64,000 bases of DNA from Apiosordaria backusii (lineage: Eukaryota; Ascomycota; Sordariomycetes; Sordariales; Lasiosphaeriaceae). Below are positions 47,501 to 60,760 of this stretch, one piece after another. Each line of letters starts with the position of its first letter. Position 1 is the first letter of the stretch. The position numbers and the translations under genes were made by a program. The stretch covers positions 124,001 through 188,000 of the forward strand of contig JAUKTV010000024.1 of the NCBI GenBank assembly GCA_030549205.1, in the 5' to 3' direction. The notes below the pieces were generated by a model. The model did not search any database. It was given only the letters and a program-made list of their open reading frames with translations, and was not told where the DNA came from.

Positions 47501-48245
47501 GGTTTATAACTTTTCTACTATTTAAAAAGATTAAGGATCAATCGACCTTTCCTTTAAATACTATATAAAGATTTAGCTTGTCGATAACTAATATAAATAA
47601 AAGGTAGCTTTTAAACTATACTACCTTAACTTTAAAAATTGTAATATAATAAATAAACTATTTAATAGACTATACTATTAAAGTCTTATATTTACTATTA
47701 CCTTTTTAATTGCCTTTAAAGCCTTAGTCTTTATAGTCTACTAAATTATAAAAGGTAAAGTAAAGAGCTATCTAGTTATCGACCTTTATATAATTAATTA
47801 AGTTATAATACCGGACTTTTATTTACTATCCTTTACTTATATTATTATAGAAAAGTTATAAAAAAAGGCTTAGATTATAATAGTCGATACTATTAAGTTT
47901 TTTTACTAATTTTTAATTATAAAAAAAGATAGGCTAAAACTTACTATTATTTTAAAATATAAAGTAAAAGCTATAAAGGTAGCTTCTATAGGTTTTTACA
48001 ACTTCTTTTTATATATTTAATAGTAAATAGACTATTTTATTAAAAAAGCAGGACTTACCTATTACTATATTATATATATCGACAATATCGTTATTTTCTT
48101 AAATAACGATAAAGACTATCTTAAGTATATTTAGTAAGTTTTTAAGATATTTAAGAAGATTAAATTAGGATTGTCCTTTAAAAAGTCCTTTTTAAAATAT
48201 CCTTCCGTTTATTTCCTTAAGTTTAAAGTAAATAAGAAAGGAATA
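44543..48245 (+). mobile_element. Gypsy G1, right segment (gag, protease, reverse transcriptase)
   Basis: It resumes after the CTTAC duplication. A gag-like region near 45,480-46,000 is followed by a protease-like stretch near 46,440-46,800 and a Gypsy reverse transcriptase. At about 48,246 the sequence switches to Copia, so RNase H, integrase and the 3' LTR are missing. Confidence 0.75.
47540..48245 (+). pseudogene. G1 reverse transcriptase remnant
   Basis: Readable pieces in Gypsy order: a VIDL-type motif, PDFYLLSFTYII, then a TIKFFYQFLI catalytic region, GFYNFFLYIQQ, and YIDNIVIFLNNDKDYLKY. YIDN is a mutated YIDD. KKSFLKYPSVYFLKFKV follows, the usual run into the connection domain. Stops are frequent and the copy is dead. 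Confidence 0.8.
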
Positions 48246-49680
48246 AAAAGAAGAATTATATAACTATACCCAAAGGCTTTTATAAGTTCTATTAAAAAGC
48301 AGACTCAGCTATTAAAGCCAAACTATATAGGTAAAGCTTTAGGCTTAAAACTAGCTAAATAATTCGCCTTTTTAAGGCCTTATATAGCTTAAAGTAAAGC
48401 CTTAGACTTTAGTAAACTAAACTTACTAAGTTATTAAAAGAAGAGGGTTTTATAGCGCTAATTTCTAACTTTACTATCTTTTATAATCTTAAAGCCAGGA
48501 TTTTTATAGTAACCTATATTAATAATTATTTAATTATAAGCTCTAATAAGGCCTATATTCAATAGCTTAAAAAAAGCTTAAATAAGGTTTACTCAATAGA
48601 AAATAGAAGGCCGGCTTTCTTTTTTTTAAAGATTTAAATAATAAAGGATAAACATTACTCTCTTCTATAGCTTAACTAAGCCTAATATATATAGAAAGCA
48701 ATTAAGACCTTTAACTTTGAAAATAACTGTAAAATACTAGTTTCTTTATAGCCTAAAATAGTAACCTAATATAAGGACCCTAAACTAAAAAAAAGCCCTA
48801 TAAGTAAGTCAGATTATACGCTATTCTAATATATAGTAAGCACTATAATATATTTAATAACCTAAACAAAGCCTAATATTACTTTTACAGTACAGTAGCT
48901 TTTAAAAAGTATATAGTAGCCTACTATAGTAACTCTAAATGCCGTTAAAAACCTTTTAAAGTATTTAAACAGTATAGAGAATTTAATAATCACTTACAAT
49001 TATACTACTAGACCTACTAAAAAAGAAGGCACTATAGTACCTATAGGCTTTATAGATTTAGACTTTATAAGGGACTTAAAGGACTTAAAATCCACCTACA
49101 GCTTTATATTTAAAGTAACTAAAGGTCCTATAAGCTAGAAATTAAAGAAGGCTAGTACTATAAGCCTCTTTACTTTAAAGGCTAAAACCGATATATTTAC
49201 TAAGGCTATTTATAAAGCTCTATAAATTAAGGAGGTTTATAAAGAGCTAAGGTATACTTTAGTAGGCTTTACCCTTCTATATAGTAATAATATTAACTTT
49301 ATAATTATTACCTATAACCTAGCCTTTTACAATTATACTAAGTATATACTACTAAAATACCATTAGGTTAGAAAGTAAGTTAGGGTATTATAGGTTACTA
49401 TCAATTACTTAGATATTAAACGAATACCGGCTAATAGGCTAATTAAACTACTGGTCAGTTAAAAATTTAAGACTTTTATAGGTCTTTTAAGCTTAAAGAA
49501 TAAGCCTATAAAGGAAAAGTTAGTAAAGGAATAAATTGAAAAACCACCCTCCTTATATTTAATTTTCCTTTATAATTTAGCTTATAAAAGTAGTTACTTA
49601 ACGTTTAAATATATAGGCCTTAACGCCTTATATACCTTATATTTTAGTTTTTTAATTAACTAGTTAGTTCATTAGTTTTA
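48246..49680 (+). pseudogene. Copia C reverse transcriptase/RNase H remnant
   Basis: It matches the 3' half of the Copia B pol region with independent stops. RNase H motifs such as LKAKTDIFTKAIYKAL and LLYSNNINFIIITYN can still be read. Confidence 0.8.
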
Positions 49681-49743
49681 GCTTACTACGGTAGGCCTTA
49701 GATTTAAATCTAGGCCTACCCCTTATTATAAGTAGAGAAGGGG

Positions 49744-50577
49744 TATTAAATTAGGTCTCTATAAGGCCTAAGTTTATAGTAAATAGCTACTATTATACTA
49801 TATAGTAGAAGCTTAAGTTAGAAAGCCTATCCGTCAACTACCCGATACTTACCTAGCACCTTACTTCACTATAAGGCTATTTAAAGGCCTACATCCCGCT
49901 AACTAGTAAGCTAAACTGCCTGTAATTTTATATTTAAGCTACTAAGGCCTACTACTGTAGGCAATATAAATGGCCTAACCCTAACCCTACATTAACCTAC
50001 ACTTTAGGTTAGAGGTATTTAGTTTCGCAGCCCTTTTATATAGCCGTAAGTCGATTTTTAAAGAACTATAAACTACACTAACTTAGCTACCTATAAAACC
50101 TATAGCCAACCATTAGGCTAGCCAAATTGGCTAAGAATTGGTAGGTCTATAGTTAAGTAGATATATTATTACTATACTAAATTATAAGCCTATAGGCCCT
50201 ATAGGTTAGGAGCTATAGAAGGCTTAGCAAGTAGTTTATAGAGCTTAGTAAACCTCGGGTTTAACTAAGCCGTACTTTAGCCCATCTGCCTGCTAAGGTA
50301 TGCAAGGCACCGCACGTCAGTCGGTAGGTATATAGTAGAGGTCAAGTACGAACTCTACTATAGAGACTATTATAGTAGATTTACAGAAGGCTAGCACTAC
50401 AATACAATTGTTTACCTACTATATTTCTGTTCTACAGCACCTGCATAGTGCTGTATTCTAGTACCCCAGCACTAAGCTATAGGTATCATACATAAGACTT
50501 CCGCTGCACTGTAAGCTAGTGTGTGAGCACTAATTACAGAGCCCTTAGGCCTGTAATTAGCCATACCTATTCCAATA
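49744..50577 (+). repeat. 3' LTR of Copia C
   Basis: 834 bp, TATTAAATTAGG...TTCCAATA, preceded by the polypurine GTAGAGAAGGGG. Confidence 0.88.
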
Positions 50578-52570
50578 AAACACTATAGTAAAATCTTCTT
50601 AAACTATATTAAGTTACTATTGTATATATATTTAGTATATTATAGTTTATAGAAAAAACTTAATAAGCTGTTTAAGAAAGACAAGCTATTTTAACTTCTA
50701 TTATAATTATATACTAAGTATATTAGATTTAATTTAAATACCTTTTTAAAGTTTTAAATAAAAAGGACGCTTAAATTAGTAAAGGCCAGCTTACTTTAAA
50801 AATCAGCTTTAAAACTTTATAAACTGTCCCTTTTTAAAGATTAATAAAAGCTTTAATATCCTATTTTAAAGATAGACTATACTTATATTATATAGCTACT
50901 TATTTTAAAGCAAGTTATTAATATTAAACCAGCCCTTTATGAGTTAAAGCTATAGCTTATTAGAAATTTATATTATTAAATACCGGTATAAGTAATTCTA
51001 TAAGGTAATTAGTTAATAGTATATTTAAATATAGGCTATTCTATAATTATAGTAGATAAAGCCTAATTTAAATAGATATACCCTAATATAAAGATTAAGT
51101 AAAGAACTAAATAAACTATAAAAGGAATTATTAGAAAGTTAGACCTTTTAAATATAGTAAATATTAATATATATATCTTTAATATAATCAATAGCTTACC
51201 TTATATTAATAAGTTTTCGGTTTATATCTTATTAACCTTTAAACTGGCTCCAAATATACTACTTAATATAGATTTTTTAAAAGCTAATAGAATATATATT
51301 GACTATACTATTAAGTTAATTACATTTAATATATATAAAGATATAAATATTATATTTAAATCGGTAATTAAATATACCTTAATGTCTTAAAAAGTAGTAG
51401 TAAAAGATTAAATACCTATTCTACTTTAAACTACTATACTAGTTTAAGTCTTATATAAGAATCTCCTTAAAATAAATAAAAGGGACTATATATTTTATAC
51501 AAAATTAAATAGAACTTATAATATAACTTTTAATAATAACTTTCTATATATTATTTTTATAACTAATAATACTAATTAACCAATAATAGTATATTACCAT
51601 TAATATATTAATAAGATTAAAGAATATATAGAGGATAAATATACAATAGTGTTATAAAAGAAAAGCACTTTTATTAATATAGTATTAAAAATAAACTTAA
51701 GTAATAAATTTAAACTAATAGAAAAACTTAAAATAGTTCTAATAGCCTTAAAAGTAACAGTCGATATTATATTAAAAGAGATAGTAAAAGATAAAGTAAT
51801 AAAAGCCCTTTTTAAATATAATATTAAAAAAGGCTATTATAAAGATTTTAATCTTAATAAACTAAATAATATACTTACTATAATTGCATTAAATAGCATT
51901 ACTATTATAAATATTAACTTAAACCTAATATAAAGACTTAAATTTAGTATTAAAGACTATAAGTATTTAAATAATAGTATTATAGTAATATATAAAGAGG
52001 ATAAGTATATATAGATTAATTTAATTAATAGTTAGTATAATTATAAAGTAGAAGCTAAGTTTTATATATTAAATAAAGAAAATTAGGATTTAGTATATAG
52101 AATCTTCAATAAAATATACCGTTATAAAAAAGTAGATTAAACTATCATTACTATACTGTTTAATTGTTTAATCTTTTATATTTAAAAAGTTATAAATAGT
52201 ATATAAAAAGGTAGAATAGTAGTAGATCTATACTTACTTAATAAAGTAGTTATTTTAAATAACTACCTTCTATTTAATTAAGATAATATATTAAATATAA
52301 TTATTAATATAAATTATATCTTAACAATTGACCTATTTGCATTTTTTTATTAACTGCTTATTTAAAAGAAGCATTAGGATAGGATAGTTTTTATTAACCT
52401 ATAAAGTTTAAAAATAAATAAAGTAGCTTTAATAGATTTTAAAAATTTCCTAATATATAGTTAAAGGTTTATAAACTAATAGTTAATAAAATATAGATAC
52501 TTCTATAAAGCCTATATCGACAATATCGTAATTTTTTTTAAAATAGCCGATAACTATATATACTATATAT
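50578..52570 (+). mobile_element. Gypsy G2, left segment (protease to reverse transcriptase)
   Basis: It begins immediately after the Copia C LTR without a recognisable LTR of its own. A protease-proximal motif near 51,200-51,330 reads LNIDFLKANRIYIDYTIKLITF-like. Reverse transcriptase starts near 52,200 with KGRIVVDLYLLNKVVI and reaches the YIDNIVIFF motif near 52,520. Copia D interrupts it at TATAT. Confidence 0.78.
51190..52570 (+). pseudogene. G2 protease/reverse transcriptase remnant, first part
   Basis: Gypsy-order motifs are separated by many stops. The YIDN here is a mutated YIDD. The remnant continues at 58969. Confidence 0.75.
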
Positions 52571-53249
52571 TGTTGAAATACAGTACTTAGTTATGGACTT
52601 TATAGTGTATTTTGGCCTATAACCTATAGGGCCAATAACAACCAATAGCTTAGAATCACAGCGCTTACTAATACTTTACTATAGCAATCGCAGTAGTCTT
52701 TAGACCTTTAAAATAACCTAAAGCCTTAGGCAGTTAGCGTACTATAATAGTAAAACGTTAATGCTTTATATCCTATAAATAGTTTCCAGTTAATGCACTT
52801 AACAGTTAGACTTAATTAGCCAGTTAAGTCTACAGTTAATAGACTTAATAAATATTTAAGCCCTACAATTAGCAGACTTAACAAGCATTTAGGCCCTATA
52901 GTTAACAGACTTAATAGACATTTGGGCCTTAAAATAGAAAGAGGTTTGAAAAACAATATAGGGTTAAAAACCTATAATAAGTCTTATCTTTTATAACTAT
53001 TTACTGTAATATTTTCCTAACTAATAAGTCAATTTAATATACTAGTTTACTATATTTTACAATACTTTATAAGCCTATATTACAATATCTACTTTTTATA
53101 TATTATAAAGCATTACCTTTATAATCTACCTTCCTTTAATACCTAACTACTATTATATACTATAAATAAAGCCCTCTTTACTTTTAATATTCTATACCAT
53201 TCCTTATATAGGTCTATACCTATAGGCTTATAAAATACCTATCTTAATA
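52571..53249 (+). repeat. 5' LTR of Copia D
   Basis: 679 bp, TGTTGAAATACAG...ATCTTAATA. It contains three or four internal direct repeats of about 37 bp around TTAATAGACATTTGGGCC (52,840-52,930). Confidence 0.9.
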
Positions 53250-53266
53250 GATTATAAACCTAAGCT
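53250..53266 (+). other. Primer-binding site of Copia D
   Basis: GATTATAAACCTAAGCT follows the LTR directly. It fits a mutated copia-type half-tRNA(iMet) site, like that of the A/B family. Confidence 0.5.
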
Positions 53267-55599
53267 TATATTACTTAAGTAAATTTCTTTATCTTATAGC
53301 CTTTATAATAATACCTATTTTATAAACCCTATTTATTTTAAGCTACTAAAGACTTAAGAAACAGTATTTTAATACTTCTAATAATGCTTTTACTTTCCTT
53401 TTAGGCATTAAAGACCTAAAAAACAATATTCTAATACTTCTAATAATACTTCTACTTTCCTTTTAAGCCTTTAACCTCCTTTACTATAGAAAATAAAGAT
53501 ATACATAACCCTCCTATAAGCCTTAAAGCTTTAAAAACCTTTAGCCTTCTATCGACTTCTAACTTCTTTAAAGGCCTTAACTTTACTTAGTACTTTCAGT
53601 AGTTATAGAATAACCTTATAATTACCTTTAATAGTAAAATTAAGGCTACTATAGTAGGTTTTACTAATTAAATTAGAACTTTAAGCGTTAAAATCAACTA
53701 AGTTAATACCTATATTAATAATTTTAATACTTATCTTCTATTAAAACGTACTACTTTAAGCCCTTTTTAAGTCTTTTTCTAAACTTTCTATAGACCTACC
53801 TATACTACCTTTATCTTTAATCACTTTAGTTTATATAAGTCTATTAGCCCCAATCGCTATACTTATTATAGTACCCTTTTTAAATTAAACTACTTAAAAA
53901 GCTACTATACTTTTAGTAAAAAATCTTAATAAACAGGTCCTTTACTTTATTAAAGAATAAAAGTTCTTAAGTCTTAAGAACTAGTGCTTTTAATACCAGG
54001 CTTTTACTATTTAAATAAAGGTTTTAGGCCTTTCTAAGTTTATAAATAAGCTTAAGTTAGTTATTAATTTACTAAATGATAACTTAAAAGCCTTCCTTTT
54101 TCTTACTATTTAAAATACCCTATAAATAGGCCTACTATTTACTATCGAGGCTAAAGACTTTTTAATAACCTTTTTTTAATAATTATAAGCCTAGTATACC
54201 CCTACTTAGACTGTCCTTTAAAATAAGCTTTATAAAGCTTACTATACTATTAAATTCAATAGTTTATTAAAAGTAATTAAATACAATGCTAAATTCAATA
54301 CCTTTATTATAAGGCTTTAAGGCTTAAGTATTATAATTTAGTTTATCGACTTGGTTAATTACTATTTAAGCTTACTAAAAGGTAGTTTTCTACTATAATA
54401 TAAACGCTTTAAAGCTTTAATTTGCTAAAATAAGTACAATTTTAGCTATTCTTACTACCTTATATTAAAATTTTTATAAAAGAAGCTTTTAACTAAGACT
54501 TATATTTCTAATACTACAATTGTCTAAGCTCTTTTTATACTTTATTCTTATATTACCTTTGTTAAAGATTTTAAAGCCTTAAGGATTTTAAATACTTTTA
54601 TAAAGAACGTTATAGAGCTTAAGTTTATTAAAAAAAAGAAAAAGAAAAAAGGAAATAAAAAGAAAGAAGATATTAAAGACCTTGGAAATTCTAAGGAAAT
54701 TTCTTTTATAGTAAGCTTTAACTTTAGTATAGGCTTCTATAGTATTAAACCTTTAAAGCTAACTATACCTTATAAATATTATAGCTTTACTAAATTTACA
54801 GTATCCCTACCCTTTAAGGTCCTGCCTTTTATATCTATTAACCTAGCTAATTATACTAACTTAGCTTTAAAAAAAGTCTAGCTTTTTAATATTAAGTCTA
54901 TAGTCTATATTTATAATAATAAAAACTTTTTTATTAACCTTATTAAAGTAAAGGTTAAGCTTTTAATTATAGGGGGTAGTTTTATAAGAATTATCGGCAA
55001 AGGTACTATAAAAGTTTAATTCTTTATTAGAACTTATAATAATAAGACCTATTTTTTAGCTATTAGCCTTATTAAGACCTTTTTTATTTCCACTTTTTTA
55101 TTAAATATTATTAGTAAGGATTGTCTATATAGTATTAAAGGAGCTTTATATAGTTAAAAGCTTACTAATAGTAATTACAATTTTATTGTCTTTTTAAATT
55201 TTAAAAAATTAAAGTTTTACTTTAACTTTAAAGGCTAACTTTAACTGGAAATATCCTACTAACAGTACTTTAGTAGTTACTTTACTTTCTTTAAAGCCTT
55301 TAAAGCTTTTAAAATTTCAAAGAAGGTCTTCCTTAAAGCTTCTAACTTTTTAAAAAAGAATAGGTTTTTTAAAGATCTTAATAAGCCTTTATTAGCCTTA
55401 ATTTAATTAACTATCCTTTAATATATATAATTTAGGTATATAGGTCTTAATCTTTTAAAGAAGACCTCTTTTATTATTAAAAGTATATTTAACTTATAGA
55501 AGGTTAGGCTTAAAGATTTAGTTTATAAAAGCTATAATACTATAAAAATCCTTTAAAGGCCTTTTAAGAATCCTATTTAGGACCTTCCTTTTACCTTAA

Positions 55600-58260
55600 G
55601 CTATTTAAAAAAGGATATTATTACCATTAAACCTATTCTATTATTAAAGAAGCCTTATAGTTTAATTATAATAGATTAAAAGACCTATTTTCGATTTCTT
55701 AAGCTATTAGCTATTAAAGATAATACTATTATAGTACTTTATTTACTATTTAAAGGCCTAAATAATACTTTCCAATAATACCCTACTTACTTTTACTATA
55801 ATAAAGAAAAAGAAGTCCTTTCTTTAAATACCTACCTTATTAAAAAGGGCATCGGCTTCAGTATATTAAGCCTTAAAACTTCCAATTAAAATAGTCTAGT
55901 TAAGCGCTTTATTTAGGTTATTTTAAACTATCTTAAAGCTACTATTTTAACTTTAGGCCTTCCTATTACTTTTTAAAGATATATAGCCATTTCTATAGTA
56001 GAAATTATTAACTATATAGCCTAAAGCTTTAAGGATTTTATACTTTATTAAGCCTTCTATAATAAACTATTATCCTTTTAAGCACTATATTAGCTAAACC
56101 TTTTAAACTATAGGGCTATAAGTATTGAGATTATAGTATATATCCTTATTAAGGATCGAACTATAGGTTTTAAATTTACCTCTTAAGAAATTAAAGAAAG
56201 ACTTATAACTATTCTAGGTTATTAAACCTATTTAATTTACTTAAGCTTAAATAAAGTTATTAAAATTAGCTTTATTAAATTTTATAAAGACCTATTAGTT
56301 TAGATTATAAGTCCTTTAAACCCTATAGGTCTTTTAAAGGTCCTTAACTACTTTAATAAGTTAGAGGAGAATATTACTATTTAAGTTTCTAAGCCTTTTA
56401 TTTATAGTCCTTCTATTCTATTAATTCCTAATTTACTAGTATTTAAATTATCCTCTATACTATCTATTTAACTATTATTTAAATCTACAACTTCAGTACT
56501 TATAGTACCTTCTATTATTATTAAGATCCCTTTACTTTAAGCTTTATAAAAGTAATATAAGGAATTTATACCTATAAATAATATAGATTATAGTAAGCTT
56601 ATTTCCTATTTAGTTTTCTATTATAAAAAGTGCTATTCTATAGAAGCCTTAAAGCCTAATACCTTTAAGTAAGCCTTAAAATACCTTAAAAAAAAGCAAT
56701 GGTTATAGGCTATCTTTACTAAATTATACTAACTTCTTACTACTAAAACCTTCTATTTTATCTATTAATTTTAAGTTAAGAAAAAGCCTATTATAAACTA
56801 TTAGATCTTTAAAGATAAGAAAAGTTTATAGGGCATTATAGTAAAGTTTAAGGTCTAATTGGTTATTTAAGGTTTTTAATAGGCCTTTAGAATCGATTTT
56901 AAATAGACCTATACTTTTACTATAGGGCTTTCAATTTAGAAAATTACATTAGCCTTTATAGCTATATTTAACTGGGATTTAAAGTAAGTAGACTTTATAA
57001 AAGCCTTTTTAAACTTAAAGACTGATTTTAATATCTATATCGAAATTCTATAGGGACTATCTAAATTTACTTATAGTAATGCCAATATTATAATACTGTT
57101 AAAAATAGCTAGATAAGACCTTATTAAAGATTAAGTTATTCTATTAAAGAAATCTTTATATAGTTTAAAGTAAGCTTCTTACCTTTAATAATAGAAGGTT
57201 TTTATAATAACCTAAGCCCTAGGTTTTAGGTCCCTTATCTCTAATATAGCTATCTATTTTTACTTAAACTATAAGATTTTTATTATTAACTATATTAATA
57301 ACTACTTAATTATAAGCTTTAAGCTTCTATAGCTTTAAGCTTTAAAAAATACTATAAGAAAGTACTATATTATCGAAGATTTAGGTCTTACTTGCTACTT
57401 CTTTAATATTTAAATCGAATATAATAGGCCTTAACGGTATCTTTAGATTTACTAAAAGGCCTATATTATAGAGACAGTTAAGTACTTTAGAATTAACATT
57501 AAGTTAACTTCCTTTTTACTAAACCCTGGAATTATAAGTAAAGGCAATAGGCTTAAAACCTCTATAAGCCCTTTTAATTAGTATCTATATTAATAACTAA
57601 TTAGTACTTTAATGTATGCTATAGTTTAAATCAAGCTTAATATAGCCTTTAACGTTTAGTAGCTTTTATAATATTTAATATAGCCTACTAATACTTACTT
57701 AAAAGCTGTAAAATTACTACTTTCCTATCTTTATTTTAATATTTATAATGCTATTAGTTATAGCTTTAATAGTAACTTAAAGCCTATCAGCTTTACTAAT
57801 AGTAACTAAATTAAGTATAAGGAAAGTGTTAAATCTACTTACAGTTAGCTATTTACTTTAATTAAAGGACCTATTAGTTAGAAATTTAAGAAAGTATCTG
57901 CTATATCCTTTAGCACTTTAAAGGCTAAATATATTAGGCTTATTGAAGGCTTTAAGGAAGCTATATAGCTTAAAGGTCTTTTTTAGGAAATTTCCAAGCC
58001 TATTATAGGCCCTACCTTCTTATTATATAATAATAAAGGCTCTATTGTTACTACTTATAGTAATAAGTATAATTACCGAATTAAATATACTCTGATTTAA
58101 TTTTAAAGAGTTAAAGAGGCTATATTTATTAAAGTTATTACTGTAACTTACCTCCCTATAAAGAAAATACTTATTAATAGCTTTATTAAAGCCTTACTTA
58201 TAGTGCTATTTAATACTTTTATTTTACTATTAAACCTTTCTAAGCCCTTTTAGTTAGTAC
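55600..58260 (+). pseudogene. Copia D pol remnant
   Basis: Integrase lies near 55,640-56,290 (PYSLIIID, then TSNQNSLVKRFI-type core end). Reverse transcriptase lies near 56,930-57,420 (NWDLKQVDFIKAFLN, then YINN from YVDD, then EDLGLTCYFFNIQI). RNase H lies near 57,750-58,250 (STYSQLFTLIKGPIS, then TLKAKYIRLIEGFKEAI). Stops are frequent. Confidence 0.82.
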
Positions 58261-58272
58261 TATATATTACGG

Positions 58273-58284
58273 CTGTAAAGAGGG
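58273..58284 (+). other. Polypurine tract of Copia D
   Basis: TGTAAAGAGGG immediately precedes the 3' LTR. Confidence 0.6.
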
Positions 58285-58963
58285 TATTAAAATATAGTAT
58301 TTAATTGTAGACTTTATAGTATATTTTAGCCTATAACTTATAGGGCTAATAATAATTAATAGCTTAGAATTATAATGCTTATTAACACTTTATTACAGTA
58401 ATTGTAGTAGTCTTCAGACCTTTAAAGTAACCTAAAGTCTTAAGTAGTTAGCATACTATAATAGTAAGACGTTAATACCCTATACTTTATAAATAGCTTT
58501 TAACTAATATATTTAATAGTTAGATTTAGTCAGCCGGTTAAGTCTACAGTTAATAGACTTAATAGATATTTAGGCCTTATAGTTAGCGAACTTAATAGGC
58601 ATTTAGGCCTTATAGTTAGTAAACTTAATAGGCATTTAGGCCTTAAAATAAAAAGAGGTTTGGAAAGTAATATAAGGCTAAAGACCTATAATAGGTCTTA
58701 TCCTTTATAACTATTTACTGTAATATTTTCCTAATTAATAAGTCAATTTAATATACTGGTTTACCATATCTTATAGTACCTTATAAGCCTATATTATAGT
58801 ATCTACCTTCTATATATTGCAGGGTATTACCCCTATAATCTACCTTCCTTTAATACCCAGCTACTATTATATACTATAGATAAAGCCCTCTTCGCTCTCA
58901 GTATTCTACGCCGTTCCCTGCATAGGTCTATACCTATAGGCCTATAAGACACCTATCTCAACA
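58285..58963 (+). repeat. 3' LTR of Copia D
   Basis: 679 bp, starting TATTAAAATATAG (mutated TGTTGAAATACAG) and ending ATCTCAACA. Its distal 150 bp keep more C and G than the 5' LTR. Confidence 0.9.
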
Positions 58964-58968
58964 TATAT

Positions 58969-60760
58969 AAATAGTATTAAACAAACTACAAGCCTTAAAT
59001 TTTACCGTTAATCCTAAAAAATCCTTTTTTAAGTTTTTATTAATTAAGTTACTTAATTTCTATATAGATAGCTTTAATATAGCTACTATAGAAAATAAAG
59101 TTAAAGCTATTACTATATTAATAATACTAAATAACCTATACTTATTAAAATAGTATATTGAAATAATTGGCTTTTTAAAAAGATTTATTCTATACTATTA
59201 ATAGATTATTTAACTATTAGAAGATAAAAAGGTAACTATATTAAAGGAAGTTAAAGAAAAAGACGTCTATAGTAATAAGATAAAAGAAGTAAGGACTAAA
59301 TATACTTTAAAAGTAAAGTATAAGCTGACTGTTAAGGAAATTAAAGCATTTAAAGAACTCTAACGGTACTTTATTAAGCTTAAGTATTTAGTTTATTAAA
59401 ATAGATATAAATTAGTATTTATTAAGATCGATATATTTAAATAAAAGATAGACATTATAGCGTTTTATATTAAAGACGATAAGTAGAACGGTAAGTCTAT
59501 ATTATTGAATAAAGTATAGCCTATTATATTCTTTAATAAAAAACTATCGCTATTAGAAAAACAATACTGGCTTATTAAATTAAAGGTAGTTAGCTTAATA
59601 TAAATATATTATAAAGTTAGAACCTAACTATAAATATTAGTTAACTTAGTTATTATATTTATTAATTATAAGGTAATAAAAGCAATTGTTAATGCTGATA
59701 TATCGTTAAAGACAGTTAATTTAATAAAATTAAATCTAAAGCTTATAATAGTAATAATATATTTAGCCTAATATCGACTGGATATATATTATATCTTTAG
59801 AAAACTTAACTTAATACCGGATATACTGTTAAGGTTAGAATTATTTAAGAATTAACTATTGGATAGTAATAAATTAGATAATATTTAGAATAAAGAGGTA
59901 TTTACGGTTATATAAGCTATTATAAGTAACGATTTTAAAGTAAAATTAATAGAAGGCTATTAATAGAATAAAAAATATACCGCTATTATTTTATTTATTT
60001 AAAAGTATAAAGAAAAAACCATATTATAAAAGAAAAAAGGTAAGTTAGCCTTACTTATATTAAAATATCCTTTTAAATTAAAAGACAATATCCTATATTA
60101 TATACTAAAGAATAAACTACCTTGCCTATATATCTTTAGAAATTACTTATAAGATATTTTAAAAGTAATATATAATAATAACTATTACTTTAACTATTAA
60201 TAAATAGTTAAAGTACTATAAAAATATAGTATTATTTAAATAACTAAGGTAATTAAAAAGTATATTAAATATTGTTTAATTTATATTTATAATACTATAT
60301 TTAAAGCTAAACCGTTTAGTAAATTAAATCTAATAAACCTAAAATTAGTTTTTAAATATACTATTTATATTGACTTTATTATCGCTTTACTAATTATTAA
60401 GTTATTTAAAATATAGGCAATACTACTTATAGGCTTTAACGTTATAATAACAGTAATAGAATAGTATAATAGAAAGACAATTCTAATCTTTAATAATATA
60501 GAATAGATAGTTAAAGAATAGGCCTATTATCTTATTATAAAGTTATAATATAGTAATTAGAGATTTCCTTTTAAAATCATTTTAAATAGAGATCTTAAAT
60601 TTACAAATAAACTATAGTAAAGGATATTTAAAGTAATAAAAGCTAAACTATAAATAACTAATATTTAATACTTTAAAGGAAATAGGGCATTAGAATGTAA
60701 AAATCAGGATATTAAGATTACTATTAGATTTTATATTATAATAGATTAAAATATACTATA
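58969..60760 (+). pseudogene. G2 reverse transcriptase/RNase H/integrase remnant, second part
   Basis: RNase H then integrase after reverse transcriptase is the Gypsy order. The integrase core lies at about 60,280-60,720. A Lys- and Trp-containing tail near 61,300-61,420 might be a chromodomain remnant, but this is uncertain. Confidence 0.72.

Larger units (their letters stand above)
48246..50577 (+). mobile_element. Copia C: 5'-truncated copy of the Copia A/B family
   Basis: It is collinear with Copia B from about 42,218 (within reverse transcriptase) through RNase H, polypurine tract and the entire 3' LTR. The left end is a sharp junction with G1 at AAAAGAAG, with no 5' LTR. Its start overlaps the part retained by Copia A by about 200 bp, so it is not simply the missing end of A. 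Confidence 0.85.
52571..58963 (+). mobile_element. Copia D: full-length Ty1/copia retrotransposon of a second family
   Basis: 6,393 bp with 679-bp LTRs and a perfect TATAT duplication at 52566-52570 and 58964-58968. Integrase precedes reverse transcriptase and RNase H. The LTRs are unrelated to the A/B/C family. It is inserted into Gypsy G2 within reverse transcriptase. All frames are broken by transitions. Confidence 0.92.

Noticed and set aside
28085..50577. Conserved GGCCTA/AGGCCT words considered as regulatory or satellite motifs
   Set aside because: They are what RIP leaves behind (C not followed by A, G not preceded by T) within retroelements, not a separate signal.
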